From Lentzea xinjiangensis (lineage in GTDB: Bacteria; Actinomycetota; Actinomycetes; Mycobacteriales; Pseudonocardiaceae): a DNA stretch of 33,210 nucleotides. The stretch spans positions 1 to 33,210 of the forward strand of contig NZ_FOFR01000038.1 of assembly GCF_900110955.1 (NCBI RefSeq). The letters run 5' to 3'. Shown piece after piece: positions 7,668-14,951 of the stretch. Each line of letters opens with the position of its first letter. Positions within the stretch are counted from its first letter, which is position 1. The position numbers were made by a program, and so were the translations under genes. Under the pieces are notes generated by a model. That model saw only the letters and a program-made list of their open reading frames with translations, was not told the origin of the DNA and did not search any database.

Positions 7668-7690
7668 GCCGCCTCGAATACCCCGGCGGA

Positions 7691-7714
7691 GTTTGCGCCT
7701 ACCGTCGCCGGGTA
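7691..7714 (+). promoter_or_regulatory. SigB/SigF-type stress promoter
   Basis: GTTT (7691-7694) and GGGTA (7710-7714) are separated by 15 bases. This matches the GTTT-N14-16-GGGTA consensus of actinobacterial SigB/SigF general-stress sigma factors. It lies 40 bases upstream of the DUF4383 gene start, leaving room for a short leader that includes GAGGTGACC. Promoter activity is inferred. Confidence 0.5.
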
Positions 7715-7754
7715 GTCGGCTGGTGACCAAGTTCGGAGAGAACGAGGTGACCAC

Positions 7755-8186
7755 ATGGCGGACACACGCACTCGCACCAAGGTCCAGCAGGCCGCTCTCG
7801 CCGTGGGAGCGGTGTTCGCGCTGGTCGGTGTGCTCGGCTTCATCCCCGGCATCACCACGGGGTTCGACACGATCACCTTCGCGGGTCACGAGTCGGGCGC
7901 CATGCTGCTGGGCATATTCCACGTGTCGATCCTGCACAACATCGTGCACCTGCTGTTCGGCGTCGCCGGCTTCCTCATGGCGCGCACGGCGGCGGGCGCA
8001 CGGGCGTACCTGATCGGCGGCGGCGCGATCTACCTCGTGCTGTGGCTGTACGGTCTCGTGATCGACAAGATGAGCGGTGCCAACTTCGTGCCGCTCAACA
8101 CCGCGGACGACTGGCTGCACTTCTTCCTCGGCCTCGGCATGATCGGACTGGGAGTTCTGCTTGGCAAACGCGCCGCAGTGCGCTGA
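7755..8186 (+). CDS. DUF4383 membrane protein
   Basis: A 143-residue integral membrane protein with four predicted helices: about 12-33, 46-75 (including 'SILHNIVHLLFGVAGFLMA'), 83-104 and 119-136. The 'GIFHVSILHNIVHLLFG' signature and 'DDWLHFFLGLGMIGLG' near the end identify DUF4383, an actinobacterial family of unknown function often found among stress genes. The start at ATG 7755 has GAGGTGACCAC directly upstream. The SigB-like promoter at 7691 suggests stress control. Its end overlaps the next gene by 26 bases, so the two are probably co-translated. Confidence 0.88.
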   Translation: MADTRTRTKVQQAALAVGAVFALVGVLGFIPGITTGFDTITFAGHESGAMLLGIFHVSILHNIVHLLFGVAGFLMARTAAGARAYLIGGGAIYLVLWLYGLVIDKMSGANFVPLNTADDWLHFFLGLGMIGLGVLLGKRAAVR

Positions 8187-9147
8187 CACGGTCGGCGTAG
8201 AAGAAGAGTTCCTGCTCGTCGACACGGCTTCCGGCCGGACCTCGGTCCGGGCGGAGGCCGTGCTGGCGCGCCTGGAGGACACCGAGCTCACGCAGTTCCA
8301 CGCGGAGCTCGCCGGAACGCAGGTGGAGGCCGCGACCGGCCCCTGCACGTCCATCACCGCCCTCGGCGAGGCCCTGCGGGAGGCCCGCGCGACGCTCGCC
8401 AAGGCCGCCGCCGAGGCCGGGCTCGGGCTGCTCTCCCGCGGCACGGCGCCGAAACCGTCGAAGCAGCCGATCGTCACGCACGACAACCCGCGGTTCCGGC
8501 GCGTCCTCGACACCTACGCGGGCGTCGTCGAGCACTACGAGGCCTGCGGGTGCCACGTCCACGTCGGCGTGCCGGACCGCGAGACCGGGGTCCGCGTCCT
8601 GAACCACGTGCGGCCGTGGCTGCCGACGCTGCTCGCGGTGTCGGCGAACTCGCCGGACAACGGCTACGCGAGCTGGCGGATGGTCGAGCAGTCCCGCTTC
8701 CCCGGCTCCGGGGTGCCACCGGTGTTCACCGGCGCCGCGGACTACGACGCCCACGTGGCGCGGATGGTCGCGTGCGGGACGCTCGTGGACGGCGCCCAGT
8801 CGTTCTGGCTCGCCCGCCTGTCACCGAAGCTGCCGACCGTGGAGTTCCGGGTGGCGGACGCGGCCGCGACCGTCGAGGACGCGATGCTGCAGGCCGCCCT
8901 GTCGCGTGCGCTGGTGCACACGGCGTGCCGCGGGGTGCAATCACGCCCGGTGCGCGACGACGTGTGCGCGGCGGCCGTCTGGGCGGCGTCGCGGTACGGC
9001 CTGGACGGCGCCGGGGTGGACCCGTGGCGTGAGTGCCGGGTGCCCGCCACCGCGTTGCTGGAGGAGCTGGTCGAGCACGTGACACCCGCCCTGGCCGAGC
9101 GCGGCGAGCTCACACTCGTGCATGACCTGGTCGAACGGCGGGTATGA
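8161..9147 (+). CDS. YbdK-type carboxylate-amine ligase (GCS2 family)
   Basis: A 328-residue protein of the glutamate-cysteine ligase 2 family. It shows 'VGVEEEFLLVD' near the N-terminus (ATP/Mg-binding Glu residues), 'CGCHVHVGVPDRE' with 'RPWLPTLLAVSANSP' in the middle, and 'PTVEFRVADA' in the core. Such YbdK-like enzymes ligate amino acids through ATP-dependent carboxylate activation; the physiological substrate is unknown. It is a little shorter than the usual 360-370 residues. TTG at 8161 is chosen because GGGAG lies six bases upstream; the family usually begins just before 'VGVEEEF', so a later start is possible. It follows DUF4383 with a 26-base overlap. Confidence 0.85.
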   Translation: MANAPQCADTVGVEEEFLLVDTASGRTSVRAEAVLARLEDTELTQFHAELAGTQVEAATGPCTSITALGEALREARATLAKAAAEAGLGLLSRGTAPKPSKQPIVTHDNPRFRRVLDTYAGVVEHYEACGCHVHVGVPDRETGVRVLNHVRPWLPTLLAVSANSPDNGYASWRMVEQSRFPGSGVPPVFTGAADYDAHVARMVACGTLVDGAQSFWLARLSPKLPTVEFRVADAAATVEDAMLQAALSRALVHTACRGVQSRPVRDDVCAAAVWAASRYGLDGAGVDPWRECRVPATALLEELVEHVTPALAERGELTLVHDLVERRV

Positions 9148-9151
9148 CCCC

Positions 9152-10123
9152 GTGGTGAAGCTTCCCTCACCGCGCGGTTCGCTGTCCGAGACCGTGATCG
9201 ACGCACTGAGCCGCGAACCCGGCGGCCGGCCGCTGCCGTTCGCCGCCTCCCACCCGCTGGGCGAGGACGCGGCCATCGCCCTGCACACGATGTACGAGCT
9301 GCACTACGGCGGTTTCGACGGCGTCGACCCCGCCTGGGAGTGGGACCCGGACCTGCTCAAGCTCCGCGCCCAGGTGGAGAACGCCTTCCTCGGCGCGCTG
9401 CGGTCCGAGGTGGAGGGCGGGGACGACCTCGACGGCGCGCTGGACGCGCTGCTGGTGGAGCACGTCCCCGGCAGCGGCGTGTCCCACCACCTGCGCGACG
9501 ACGGGACCTGGGAGGAGATGCGCGAGTACTTCGCGCACAGGTCGGTGTACCACCACAAGGAGGCCGACCCGCACGCGTGGGTCATCCCGCGGCTGCGCGG
9601 CCGGGCGAAGGCGGCGCTGGTCGCCGTCGAGTTCGACGAGTTCGGCGGCGGCAGGGCCGACCGGATGCACTCGCGCCTCTACGCCGACCTGCTCGACGGC
9701 GCCGGGATGTCGCCGGACTACCTGCACTACCTCGACGACGTGCCCGCGCCGGCGATCACGATCGTCAACATGATGTCGCTGTTCGGCCTGCACCGGTCGC
9801 TGCGCGGCGCCCTGGTCGGCCACTTCGCCGCGGCCGAGATCACCACGGCCCCGAGCGCCCAGCGCATGGCGCAGGCGCTGGATCGGATGGGCGCCGACCC
9901 GCGGTGCGTGGAGTTCTTCACCGAGCACATCGAGGCCGACGCCGTACACGAGCAGATCATGCGGCGGGACGTCATCGGGTCGCTGCTGGAGGACGAGCCC
10001 GAGCTCAGGGCCGACGTGGTGTTCGGCATCCAGGCCACGGAACTGCTGGAGGCGCGGCTCGCCGACCACCTGCTGACGTCCTGGCGGGCGGGGCGCTCGT
10101 CGCTGCTCAGTCCCCTGGCATGA
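9152..10123 (+). CDS. Iron-containing redox enzyme, heme-oxygenase-like fold
   Basis: About 323 residues of the 'iron-containing redox enzyme' family, which has a heme-oxygenase-like helical fold and a diiron-type site (HDO superfamily). Visible signatures are 'HTMYELHYGGF', 'VEFDEFGGGRADRMHSRLYAD' with the Glu and His metal ligands, and the late 'FFTEHIEADAVHEQIM' ligand helix. The reaction cannot be stated; relatives oxidise or cleave small amines and amino acids. GTG 9152 follows GGCGGG, but an in-frame ATG at 9122 overlapping the ligase is possible. The stop codon's last base begins a 42-bp palindromic terminator. It is convergent with the CDGSH gene, a likely functional partner by context. 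Confidence 0.85.
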   Translation: MVKLPSPRGSLSETVIDALSREPGGRPLPFAASHPLGEDAAIALHTMYELHYGGFDGVDPAWEWDPDLLKLRAQVENAFLGALRSEVEGGDDLDGALDALLVEHVPGSGVSHHLRDDGTWEEMREYFAHRSVYHHKEADPHAWVIPRLRGRAKAALVAVEFDEFGGGRADRMHSRLYADLLDGAGMSPDYLHYLDDVPAPAITIVNMMSLFGLHRSLRGALVGHFAAAEITTAPSAQRMAQALDRMGADPRCVEFFTEHIEADAVHEQIMRRDVIGSLLEDEPELRADVVFGIQATELLEARLADHLLTSWRAGRSSLLSPLA

Positions 10124-10164
10124 CGAGCGGGCCACGACCACCGCGGTGGTCGTGGCCCGCTCGT
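10123..10164. terminator. 42-bp perfect palindrome, bidirectional terminator
   Basis: Positions 10123-10143 are the exact reverse complement of 10144-10164, with no loop. The palindrome begins on the last base of the TGA of the upstream plus-strand gene. It ends one base before the stop of the convergent CDGSH gene. It is G/C rich with no T-tract, as usual for actinomycete terminators. Confidence 0.8.
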
Positions 10165-10165
10165 G

Positions 10166-10366
10166 TCAGCCGTCGGTGCGCACGCGCTTGCGGTGGCTCG
10201 TGTCGCAGAACGGGTAGCGCTTGCTCCGACGACAGGCGCACACCGCGACCACGAACCGGTCGCTGGTGTGCGTCACGCCGTCCTCGGTGACGAGCTCGAC
10301 CGGGCCCTCAACGAGCACCGGCCCGTTCGGCACCACCGTCACCCTGCGCGCGTTCTGGCCGGTCAC
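10166..10366 (-). CDS. CDGSH-type iron-sulfur domain protein
   Basis: A 66-residue protein with the motif 'CACRRSKRYPFCDTSH'. This fits the CDGSH (mitoNEET-type) pattern C-x-C-x2-S-x3-P-x-C-D-x-S-H, whose three Cys and one His bind a [2Fe-2S] cluster. The canonical Gly after Cys-Asp is Thr. The N-terminal half forms the usual small beta wrap ('PNGPVLVEGPVELV'). GTG 10366 lies inside the 3' end of the upstream methyltransferase gene (59-base overlap), so the two are probably co-translated. It is likely an electron-transfer or redox-sensing protein. The neighbouring heme-oxygenase-like enzyme may be its partner (inference). Confidence 0.85.
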   Translation of the reverse strand: MTGQNARRVTVVPNGPVLVEGPVELVTEDGVTHTSDRFVVAVCACRRSKRYPFCDTSHRKRVRTDG

Positions 10367-11006
10367 CCCGGATCACCACCAGTTCCTCTTGCCGCTGGCC
10401 GGGCTCGATGAGGCCGTGCCGCTCCAGAAAGTCGATCCTGCCGTTCATGACGGGCCCGAACGGGATCCACCGGCGCTGCACGATCGCCGCCTTCAGGCCG
10501 TTGTCCCTCAACTGCCGCAACGTGGTGTCCACTCCGCACAGGGCCGAGTGGACCATCAGCAGCACGCCGCCAGGCGTCAGGAGGTCGAACATCCTGGCGC
10601 ACAACGGGTCCAGCAACTGACGACCGTCCAGTCCCGCGTCCCACGCCCTGGCCGGCCCGCGAGCGGCGCAGGGGTTGGCTGCGGGCACGTACGGCGGGTT
10701 GGCGAGCACCAGGTCGAAGCGCTCACCGGCGATGACCTCGAGCGCGTCGCCCTGCCGGACCCGCAGCGGCAACCCCTGCAACGCCGCGTTGATCCGAGCG
10801 GTCCACACGGCACGCCGTGAGACGTCCACTCCAGTCACCTCGGCGGCCCCCGCCCGCATCGCCGCGATGGCCAGCGCCCCGGTTCCCGTGCCGATGTCCA
10901 GCACCCGTGCGCCTGTCGGAATCGTCGCCGCCTGCATGGCTTCGACCAGAAGTTCGGTGTCGTCTTGCGGCGAGTACACGCCTGGTGCTCTGAGCAGCCT
11001 CACCAC
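10308..11006 (-). CDS. SAM-dependent methyltransferase, HemK/PrmC-like (NPPY)
   Basis: About 232 residues with a class I SAM fold. The SAM-binding motif I is 'VLDIGTGTGALAIAAM', an acidic 'GVDVSRRAV' loop follows, and the catalytic motif is 'NPPYVPA'. NPPY is characteristic of N-methyltransferases acting on Gln or nucleic-acid amino groups (PrmC/HemK, KsgA-like). The substrate here is unknown. GTG 11006 is preferred because AGGGGA lies about seven bases upstream; GTG 11039 is also in frame but falls inside a 15-bp palindrome. It overlaps the downstream CDGSH gene. Divergent to it is the uncharacterised gene at 11076. Confidence 0.85.
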   Translation of the reverse strand: MVRLLRAPGVYSPQDDTELLVEAMQAATIPTGARVLDIGTGTGALAIAAMRAGAAEVTGVDVSRRAVWTARINAALQGLPLRVRQGDALEVIAGERFDLVLANPPYVPAANPCAARGPARAWDAGLDGRQLLDPLCARMFDLLTPGGVLLMVHSALCGVDTTLRQLRDNGLKAAIVQRRWIPFGPVMNGRIDFLERHGLIEPGQRQEELVVIRGDRPERAQGDGGAERAGAR

Positions 11007-11032
11007 CGGAGAATCCCCTGGCGGAAGACCTT

Positions 11033-11047
11033 GAAACACCGTGTTTC
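11033..11047. promoter_or_regulatory. 15-bp palindrome in divergent promoter region
   Basis: GAAACAC-C-GTGTTTC is a perfect 7-bp inverted repeat around one base. It lies between the divergent starts at 11006 (minus) and 11076 (plus). The A/T-rich arms stand out in this GC-rich DNA. Size and symmetry fit a dimeric repressor operator. The regulator is unknown. Confidence 0.4.
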
Positions 11048-11075
11048 CGGCTGGTTCGCGCGGGTACACGAGGAT

Positions 11076-11663
11076 GTGCTGACCACTGTCTTCCGCCTGC
11101 TCGCGAGGGCGCGGCACGATCGCGCGTTCCACCCCCGCGGCGTCCAGGTGACCGGCGAGCTGACCGGGGCCGCGGACCCGTTCCCCGCGAAGGCCACCGT
11201 GACCGCGCGACTGTCCAAAGGCGCCGGTACCGGGCCCGGCCTGCCGGACGTGCTCGGCTTGGCCCTGCGCATCCCCACCGCGCGGGGTGACTGGGACCTG
11301 CTGCTGTCGACCACCGGGACCACCGCGGTGACGCGGTTCCTGCCGAAGTTCGTGCGGCGCTGGCGCGACGCCCGGCTCGGCACGCTCGCGCCCTACCGCT
11401 ACCGCGGCGAGCTGGTGTGGTTCATGGCCGTTCCCGGCGAGGGCGAGCCGCCGACGAGGTTCACCCTCCACGCGTCCGGCAAGGACGCCGGCTGGCGCCG
11501 GGTCGCCGAGGTGACGCTGCACCCCGAGGAGCCGGCGGCGGAACCGGTGGCGTTCGACCCGGTGCTCACCCTGCCGGACGGGATGGAGCTGGCGCCGCGC
11601 TGGCTCGCCTCGGTGCGCGCGAAGGCGTACAGGGGCAGCAGGCGCGGCCGCCAGGCATCATGA
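11076..11663 (+). CDS. Uncharacterised protein, possibly catalase-fold-like
   Basis: About 195 residues, no membrane segment and no signal peptide. The segment 'FHPRGVQVTGEL' through 'ATVTARLSKGAG' and 'LPDVLGLALRIP' to 'GDWDLLLSTTG' weakly resembles the N-terminal barrel of the catalase superfamily (RxSxGxG then DxxGxAxRF). I see no heme Tyr or catalytic His, so no enzyme activity is claimed. GTG 11076 is the most likely start, though no clear ribosome-binding site is visible. Its stop shares the TCATGA palindrome with the convergent DUF1360 gene. The C-terminus is basic. Confidence 0.7.
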   Translation: MLTTVFRLLARARHDRAFHPRGVQVTGELTGAADPFPAKATVTARLSKGAGTGPGLPDVLGLALRIPTARGDWDLLLSTTGTTAVTRFLPKFVRRWRDARLGTLAPYRYRGELVWFMAVPGEGEPPTRFTLHASGKDAGWRRVAEVTLHPEEPAAEPVAFDPVLTLPDGMELAPRWLASVRAKAYRGSRRGRQAS

Positions 11664-12134
11664 CTTCAGCTTGTCGTAGACCAGGTTCAGCGCGTCGGAC
11701 GTGGCGACGGCCGTCAGCGCCGTCGCCACGAGCCTGGTGACCCGCGGCGCGAACACCAGACCCGCGGTGAGCCCGCTCGCGATCCAGACGCCGGCGCAGA
11801 ACGGGCACGTGAGCAGCTCGCCGATCGCGTGGTGCGCCGGGGTGTCCTTGCGGGGGGACTCCTTGAGCTCCGCGTGGCCAGCCGGTTCCTCGTAGCGGGT
11901 GAACGGCGCCCGCAACGGGCTCGTCACCGCCTCCTTGGTGAGCAGCCGGCTCGCCTTGTGCGTCGCCACGCCGACGAGCGCGGTGTCGGCGAGCGAGAAC
12001 CGGTCCGGCAGCCGGACGCCCGTGAGGCGCCCGGCCACCGCGGCCGCGCCGGCCAGAACCGCGTAGCTGGTGATGGCGACGAGGTAGCCGGGCAGCGGCC
12101 GGCCTTCCCCGTACGCCTGCTGAATCCGCTTCAC
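11658..12134 (-). CDS. DUF1360 membrane protein
   Basis: 158 residues, recognised by 'SLADTALVGVATHKASRLLTKE', 'VTSPLRAPFTRYEE' and 'LLTCPFCAGVWIA', which define DUF1360. The family is mainly bacterial integral membrane proteins of unknown function. Hydrophobic segments are near 15-33 and 113-140. The CxxC in 'CPFC' could bind a metal or be redox active. GTG 12134 overlaps the stop of the small gene upstream as GTGA, and GGAGG lies ten bases before it. A longer in-frame reading from 12311 is rejected because its third positions are A/T rich. Confidence 0.85.
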   Translation of the reverse strand: MKRIQQAYGEGRPLPGYLVAITSYAVLAGAAAVAGRLTGVRLPDRFSLADTALVGVATHKASRLLTKEAVTSPLRAPFTRYEEPAGHAELKESPRKDTPAHHAIGELLTCPFCAGVWIASGLTAGLVFAPRVTRLVATALTAVATSDALNLVYDKLKS

Positions 12135-12265
12135 GCGTTCGAAACCTCCGAGCTGACGGCGTCCGTGCCGTTGTGGTCGCGTGCCGCCGGCTTCTCCGAC
12201 GCCGCCGGCACGTCCTCGCCGGCCCTCTTCTCCCGCGCCTTGCCCGGTAGCTGCCGCCTGGTCAC
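12131..12265 (-). CDS. Small gene translationally coupled to DUF1360
   Basis: A 44-residue hydrophilic peptide from GTG 12265 ('VTRRQLPGKAREKRAGEDVP' then 'HNGTDAVSSEVSNA'). Nearly every codon ends in G or C over the reading frame, while the other frames do not. The TGA overlaps the DUF1360 start as GTGA. This is a strong sign of a real gene. The start is uncertain: coding-like composition continues about six to eight codons upstream ('HLSGLNHP'), where only CTG is available, and an in-frame stop bounds it. I do not recognise the product. Confidence 0.6.
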   Translation of the reverse strand: MTRRQLPGKAREKRAGEDVPAASEKPAARDHNGTDAVSSEVSNA

Positions 12266-12327
12266 GGGGTGGTTCAGGCCGGAGAGGTGTTTCTGGGTTG
12301 GGTCGACTCATGGGGCGCGAGTACCCG

Positions 12328-13122
12328 TCACGGCTCCGCTGAACCCGGTTCTGTCATCGTGCGCATCATCTTCGCCTTCACGGGGTCCGGCGCGACCCTT
12401 CCGGCGACGGCCTGGACCTTGTTCTTCAGCGAGGCGGCCACCACGTGGTCGTCCCCCTTCATCAGCGCCTCGAAGCCCTGCAACGCGACCTTCTCCGGGT
12501 CGTCCTTGTCCCCCGTCGCGACCTTCGTGTCCTGCATGCCCGCGCGGTCGAAGAACTCCGTGTCGGTCGGGCCGGGCATCAGGGTGGTGACGGTGACGCC
12601 GGTGTCGCGCAGCTCCTCGCGCAGGCTCTGGCCGAACGACGCCAGGAACGCCTTCGAGGCCGCGTAGACGGAGTGGAACGGGCCCGGCGCGGTCGCGGCG
12701 ATCGACGACGTGAACAGCACCTTGCCCTGCTTGCGGTCCACCATGTCACCGAGCAGCCGGTGGGTGAGGTGCACGGCGGAGCGCACGTTCAGGTCGATGA
12801 TCTCCAGGTTGTCGTCGAGGGAGGTGTCGCGCACGAAGTCACCGCCGACGCCGACGCCCGCGTTCACCGCGAGCACGTCGACGGGGCGGCCCATCGCGCG
12901 CAGACGGGCTACGAGCGCCTCCACGCCCTCGTAGCCGCGCAGGTCGGCGCGCACCGGTTCCACGTGCACGCCACCGCTGCGCAGGCCGATCTGGGCGGCC
13001 GCGTCGTCGATCCTCTCGTCCTCGGCCACGACGACGACGTCGAAGGCGTTGTCGGCGAGGACTTTCGCCAGTTCGTAACCGATTCCACTGGACGCACCGG
13101 TCACCACGGCAAGCGCATTCAC
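12328..13122 (-). CDS. Short-chain dehydrogenase/reductase (classical SDR)
   Basis: 264 residues with a Rossmann fold. The NAD(P) motif TGASSGIG is at 8-15, NAG is near 87, and the catalytic Ser139/140, Tyr153 and Lys157 lie in 'YAASK'. The C-terminal region with 'MPGPTDTEFFDRAGM' resembles SDRs of the DltE/YqjQ type. The substrate is unknown. GTG 13122 has AGGAG six bases upstream. It is the first gene of a possible minus-strand series with the small coupled gene and DUF1360, though 62 bases separate it from the next. Confidence 0.9.
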   Translation of the reverse strand: MNALAVVTGASSGIGYELAKVLADNAFDVVVVAEDERIDDAAAQIGLRSGGVHVEPVRADLRGYEGVEALVARLRAMGRPVDVLAVNAGVGVGGDFVRDTSLDDNLEIIDLNVRSAVHLTHRLLGDMVDRKQGKVLFTSSIAATAPGPFHSVYAASKAFLASFGQSLREELRDTGVTVTTLMPGPTDTEFFDRAGMQDTKVATGDKDDPEKVALQGFEALMKGDDHVVAASLKNKVQAVAGRVAPDPVKAKMMRTMTEPGSAEP

Positions 13123-13260
13123 AGAATTCTCCTTCCGGTCCGCCCCGGGATACCCGTGGCCACCAGGTCGATGCGACATCGGCCGAAAGTCCGATGCAAC
13201 CTCCCCCTGGTGTCGGGTGTCCTTATCGATAGGTTGGTCGAAACGACATGGGGGACGTTC

Positions 13261-14253
13261 GTGCGCAAAACTGTTCTCGCGCCGCTGTGCGCGCTGGTCA
13301 CGGTCGCCGTGGGAGCGTGCAGTCCGTCAGGTCCGGACCAGGCCAACCCGGAGCTGGCGCCGCGCGGCACGACGATGACGAAGGTCAAGCCGACCAGGCA
13401 GGACCTGACCACCAAGCTCGGCATCGCGGGCAAGGTCGAGATGAACCCGACGTTCGGGCTCGTCGCGCCGGTGGCGGGGCAGGTGCGGTACTTCGACGTC
13501 CAGACCACCGGCGGCACGCCGACCAAGGCCACCAGGGTCGCCACGGTGTGGAAGGACGGCGCGCCGAACTACGTGGAGGCCCCGGCGGGGTCCACGTTCG
13601 GCGGCAGGCTCGTCGACGACAAGGCCACCGTGACCGCGGGCATGCCCATCGCGTCGGCCAAGCACGTCGGGTACGCGCTGGTGGGCGACGTCGACGGTGC
13701 CCAGGCGTACAAGATCAGCGGTGCGCTCACCGACGTGACGGCGCAGATCAAGAACGGCCCCGGCCCGTTCCCGTGCACCGTGCTGGGCACGATCGCCGCA
13801 CTGCCGCAGGGCACCGTCCCGGAGAAGCCGCCCGCCACGCCGGACACCAAGACGCAGCCCTCCGGCCAGCCGCAGCAGCCCAAGGCACCGGAGCAGCCGC
13901 AGCAACCGCAGCAGCCGAGCTCCCCGACGGGCCTGCGGATCGTGTGCACCGCGCCCGCGGACGTGCAGATGATCAACGGCGCGACCGCGTCGATCGAGGT
14001 CACCACGGGCAAGGCCGCGCAGGCGCTGGTGGTGCCGGTCGAGGCCGTCGCGGGCCAGCAGGGCAGGGGCAAGGTCGACGTGCTGCAACCCGACGGTTCT
14101 CGCCGCACCCTCGACGTGGTGCTGGGCCTCACCGACGGCAAGGTCATCGAGGTCAAGTCGGGTCTCACCGGCGACGAGGAGCTCGCCGTGCCCGGCCCGA
14201 ACCTGCCGGAACCGCAGCAGGGCGGCGACCAGAGCAAGCCGACGGGACCGTGA
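13261..14253 (+). CDS. MacA/HlyD-like lipoprotein, membrane-fusion adaptor of ABC exporter
   Basis: 330 residues with a lipoprotein signal peptide ('VLAPLCALVTVAVGAC', lipobox VGAC, lipidated Cys at 20). The body carries repeated beta domains. A C-terminal 'LRIVCTAP' to 'ALVVPVEAV' and 'RTLDVVLGLTDGKVIEVKSGL' stretch matches the beta-barrel and membrane-proximal part of RND/MacA adaptors. Between the halves is a Gln/Pro-rich linker ('QPQQPKAPEQPQQPQQP') instead of the long coiled-coil hairpin, consistent with a Gram-positive with no outer membrane. GTG 13261 has GGGGGA at good spacing. It overlaps the ATPase gene (TGATG). It likely cooperates with the next two genes as a MacB-type exporter or envelope mechanotransmission complex. 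Confidence 0.85.
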   Translation: MRKTVLAPLCALVTVAVGACSPSGPDQANPELAPRGTTMTKVKPTRQDLTTKLGIAGKVEMNPTFGLVAPVAGQVRYFDVQTTGGTPTKATRVATVWKDGAPNYVEAPAGSTFGGRLVDDKATVTAGMPIASAKHVGYALVGDVDGAQAYKISGALTDVTAQIKNGPGPFPCTVLGTIAALPQGTVPEKPPATPDTKTQPSGQPQQPKAPEQPQQPQQPSSPTGLRIVCTAPADVQMINGATASIEVTTGKAAQALVVPVEAVAGQQGRGKVDVLQPDGSRRTLDVVLGLTDGKVIEVKSGLTGDEELAVPGPNLPEPQQGGDQSKPTGP

Positions 14254-14951
14254 TGACGCAGCCCCAGGTCACCGTCGCGGCACCGCTGCTCCAGCTCAAC
14301 GGCATCACCAAAGTGCTCAAGGGACAAGAGGAACCGCGCACCATCCTGTCCGGCGTGGACCTCACTGTCCACTCAGGACAGAGCGTGGCGATCCTCGGCC
14401 GGTCCGGCTCCGGCAAGTCGACGCTGCTGAGCCTCATCGGGCTCTTCGACCGCGCCGACGGGGGCCAGTACTCCCTGCACGGCAACGACATCACGAGGCT
14501 GCCCGAACGCAGGGCCGCGGCGTTGCGCAGCGCCGAGTTCGGGTTCGTGTTCCAGCGCTTCTTCCTGCTCAAGCACCTCACCGCGGCGCAGAACGTGGCG
14601 ATGGCGCTGGTGAACGGCCAGGGCTGGTCGGCGCGGCGCAAGCGCAGGCAGCAGGTGATGGAGGCGCTGGAGCAGGTCGGCATCGCGCACCTCGCGAAGT
14701 CCAGGCCGTCGCGGCTCTCCGGCGGCGAGCAGCAGCGCGTCGCCATCGCCCGCGCGCTCGTCCGGCAGCCGCGGATCATCCTCGCCGACGAGCCGACGGG
14801 CGCGCTGGACACCGAGACGGGCAACCTCGTCATCGAGGTGCTGCTGAACACGACCAAGCGGGGCTGCGGCCTCGTGCTGGTGACGCACGACCACGACCAC
14901 GCGCGCAAGATGGGCCGCGTGCTGGAGCTGCGCGACGGGCGGTTCAACTGA
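14253..14951 (+). CDS. MacB-type ABC transporter ATP-binding protein
   Basis: 232 residues. Walker A is 'GRSGSGKST', the Q-loop is 'FVFQRFFLLKHLTAAQNV' (typical of LolD/MacB ATPases), the signature is 'LSGGEQQRVAIARAL', Walker B is 'RIILADEPTGALD' and the H-loop is 'LVTHDHDHA'. All nucleotide-binding elements are intact. It starts at ATG 14253 on the last base of the adaptor's stop, and ends in TGATG with the permease. The three form one operon. Substrate unknown. Confidence 0.95.
   Translation: MTQPQVTVAAPLLQLNGITKVLKGQEEPRTILSGVDLTVHSGQSVAILGRSGSGKSTLLSLIGLFDRADGGQYSLHGNDITRLPERRAAALRSAEFGFVFQRFFLLKHLTAAQNVAMALVNGQGWSARRKRRQQVMEALEQVGIAHLAKSRPSRLSGGEQQRVAIARALVRQPRIILADEPTGALDTETGNLVIEVLLNTTKRGCGLVLVTHDHDHARKMGRVLELRDGRFN

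Noticed and set aside
7668..8513. N-terminal extension of the 7269-7667 minus-strand gene
   Set aside because: It crosses the DUF4383 and ligase genes antisense. ATG 7667 has a proper RBS and the conserved N-terminus.
12135..12311. Longer start of DUF1360 at ATG 12311
   Set aside because: Third codon positions are A/T rich in this frame, while the overlapping small frame is coding-like; GTG 12134 has GGAGG and GTGA coupling.
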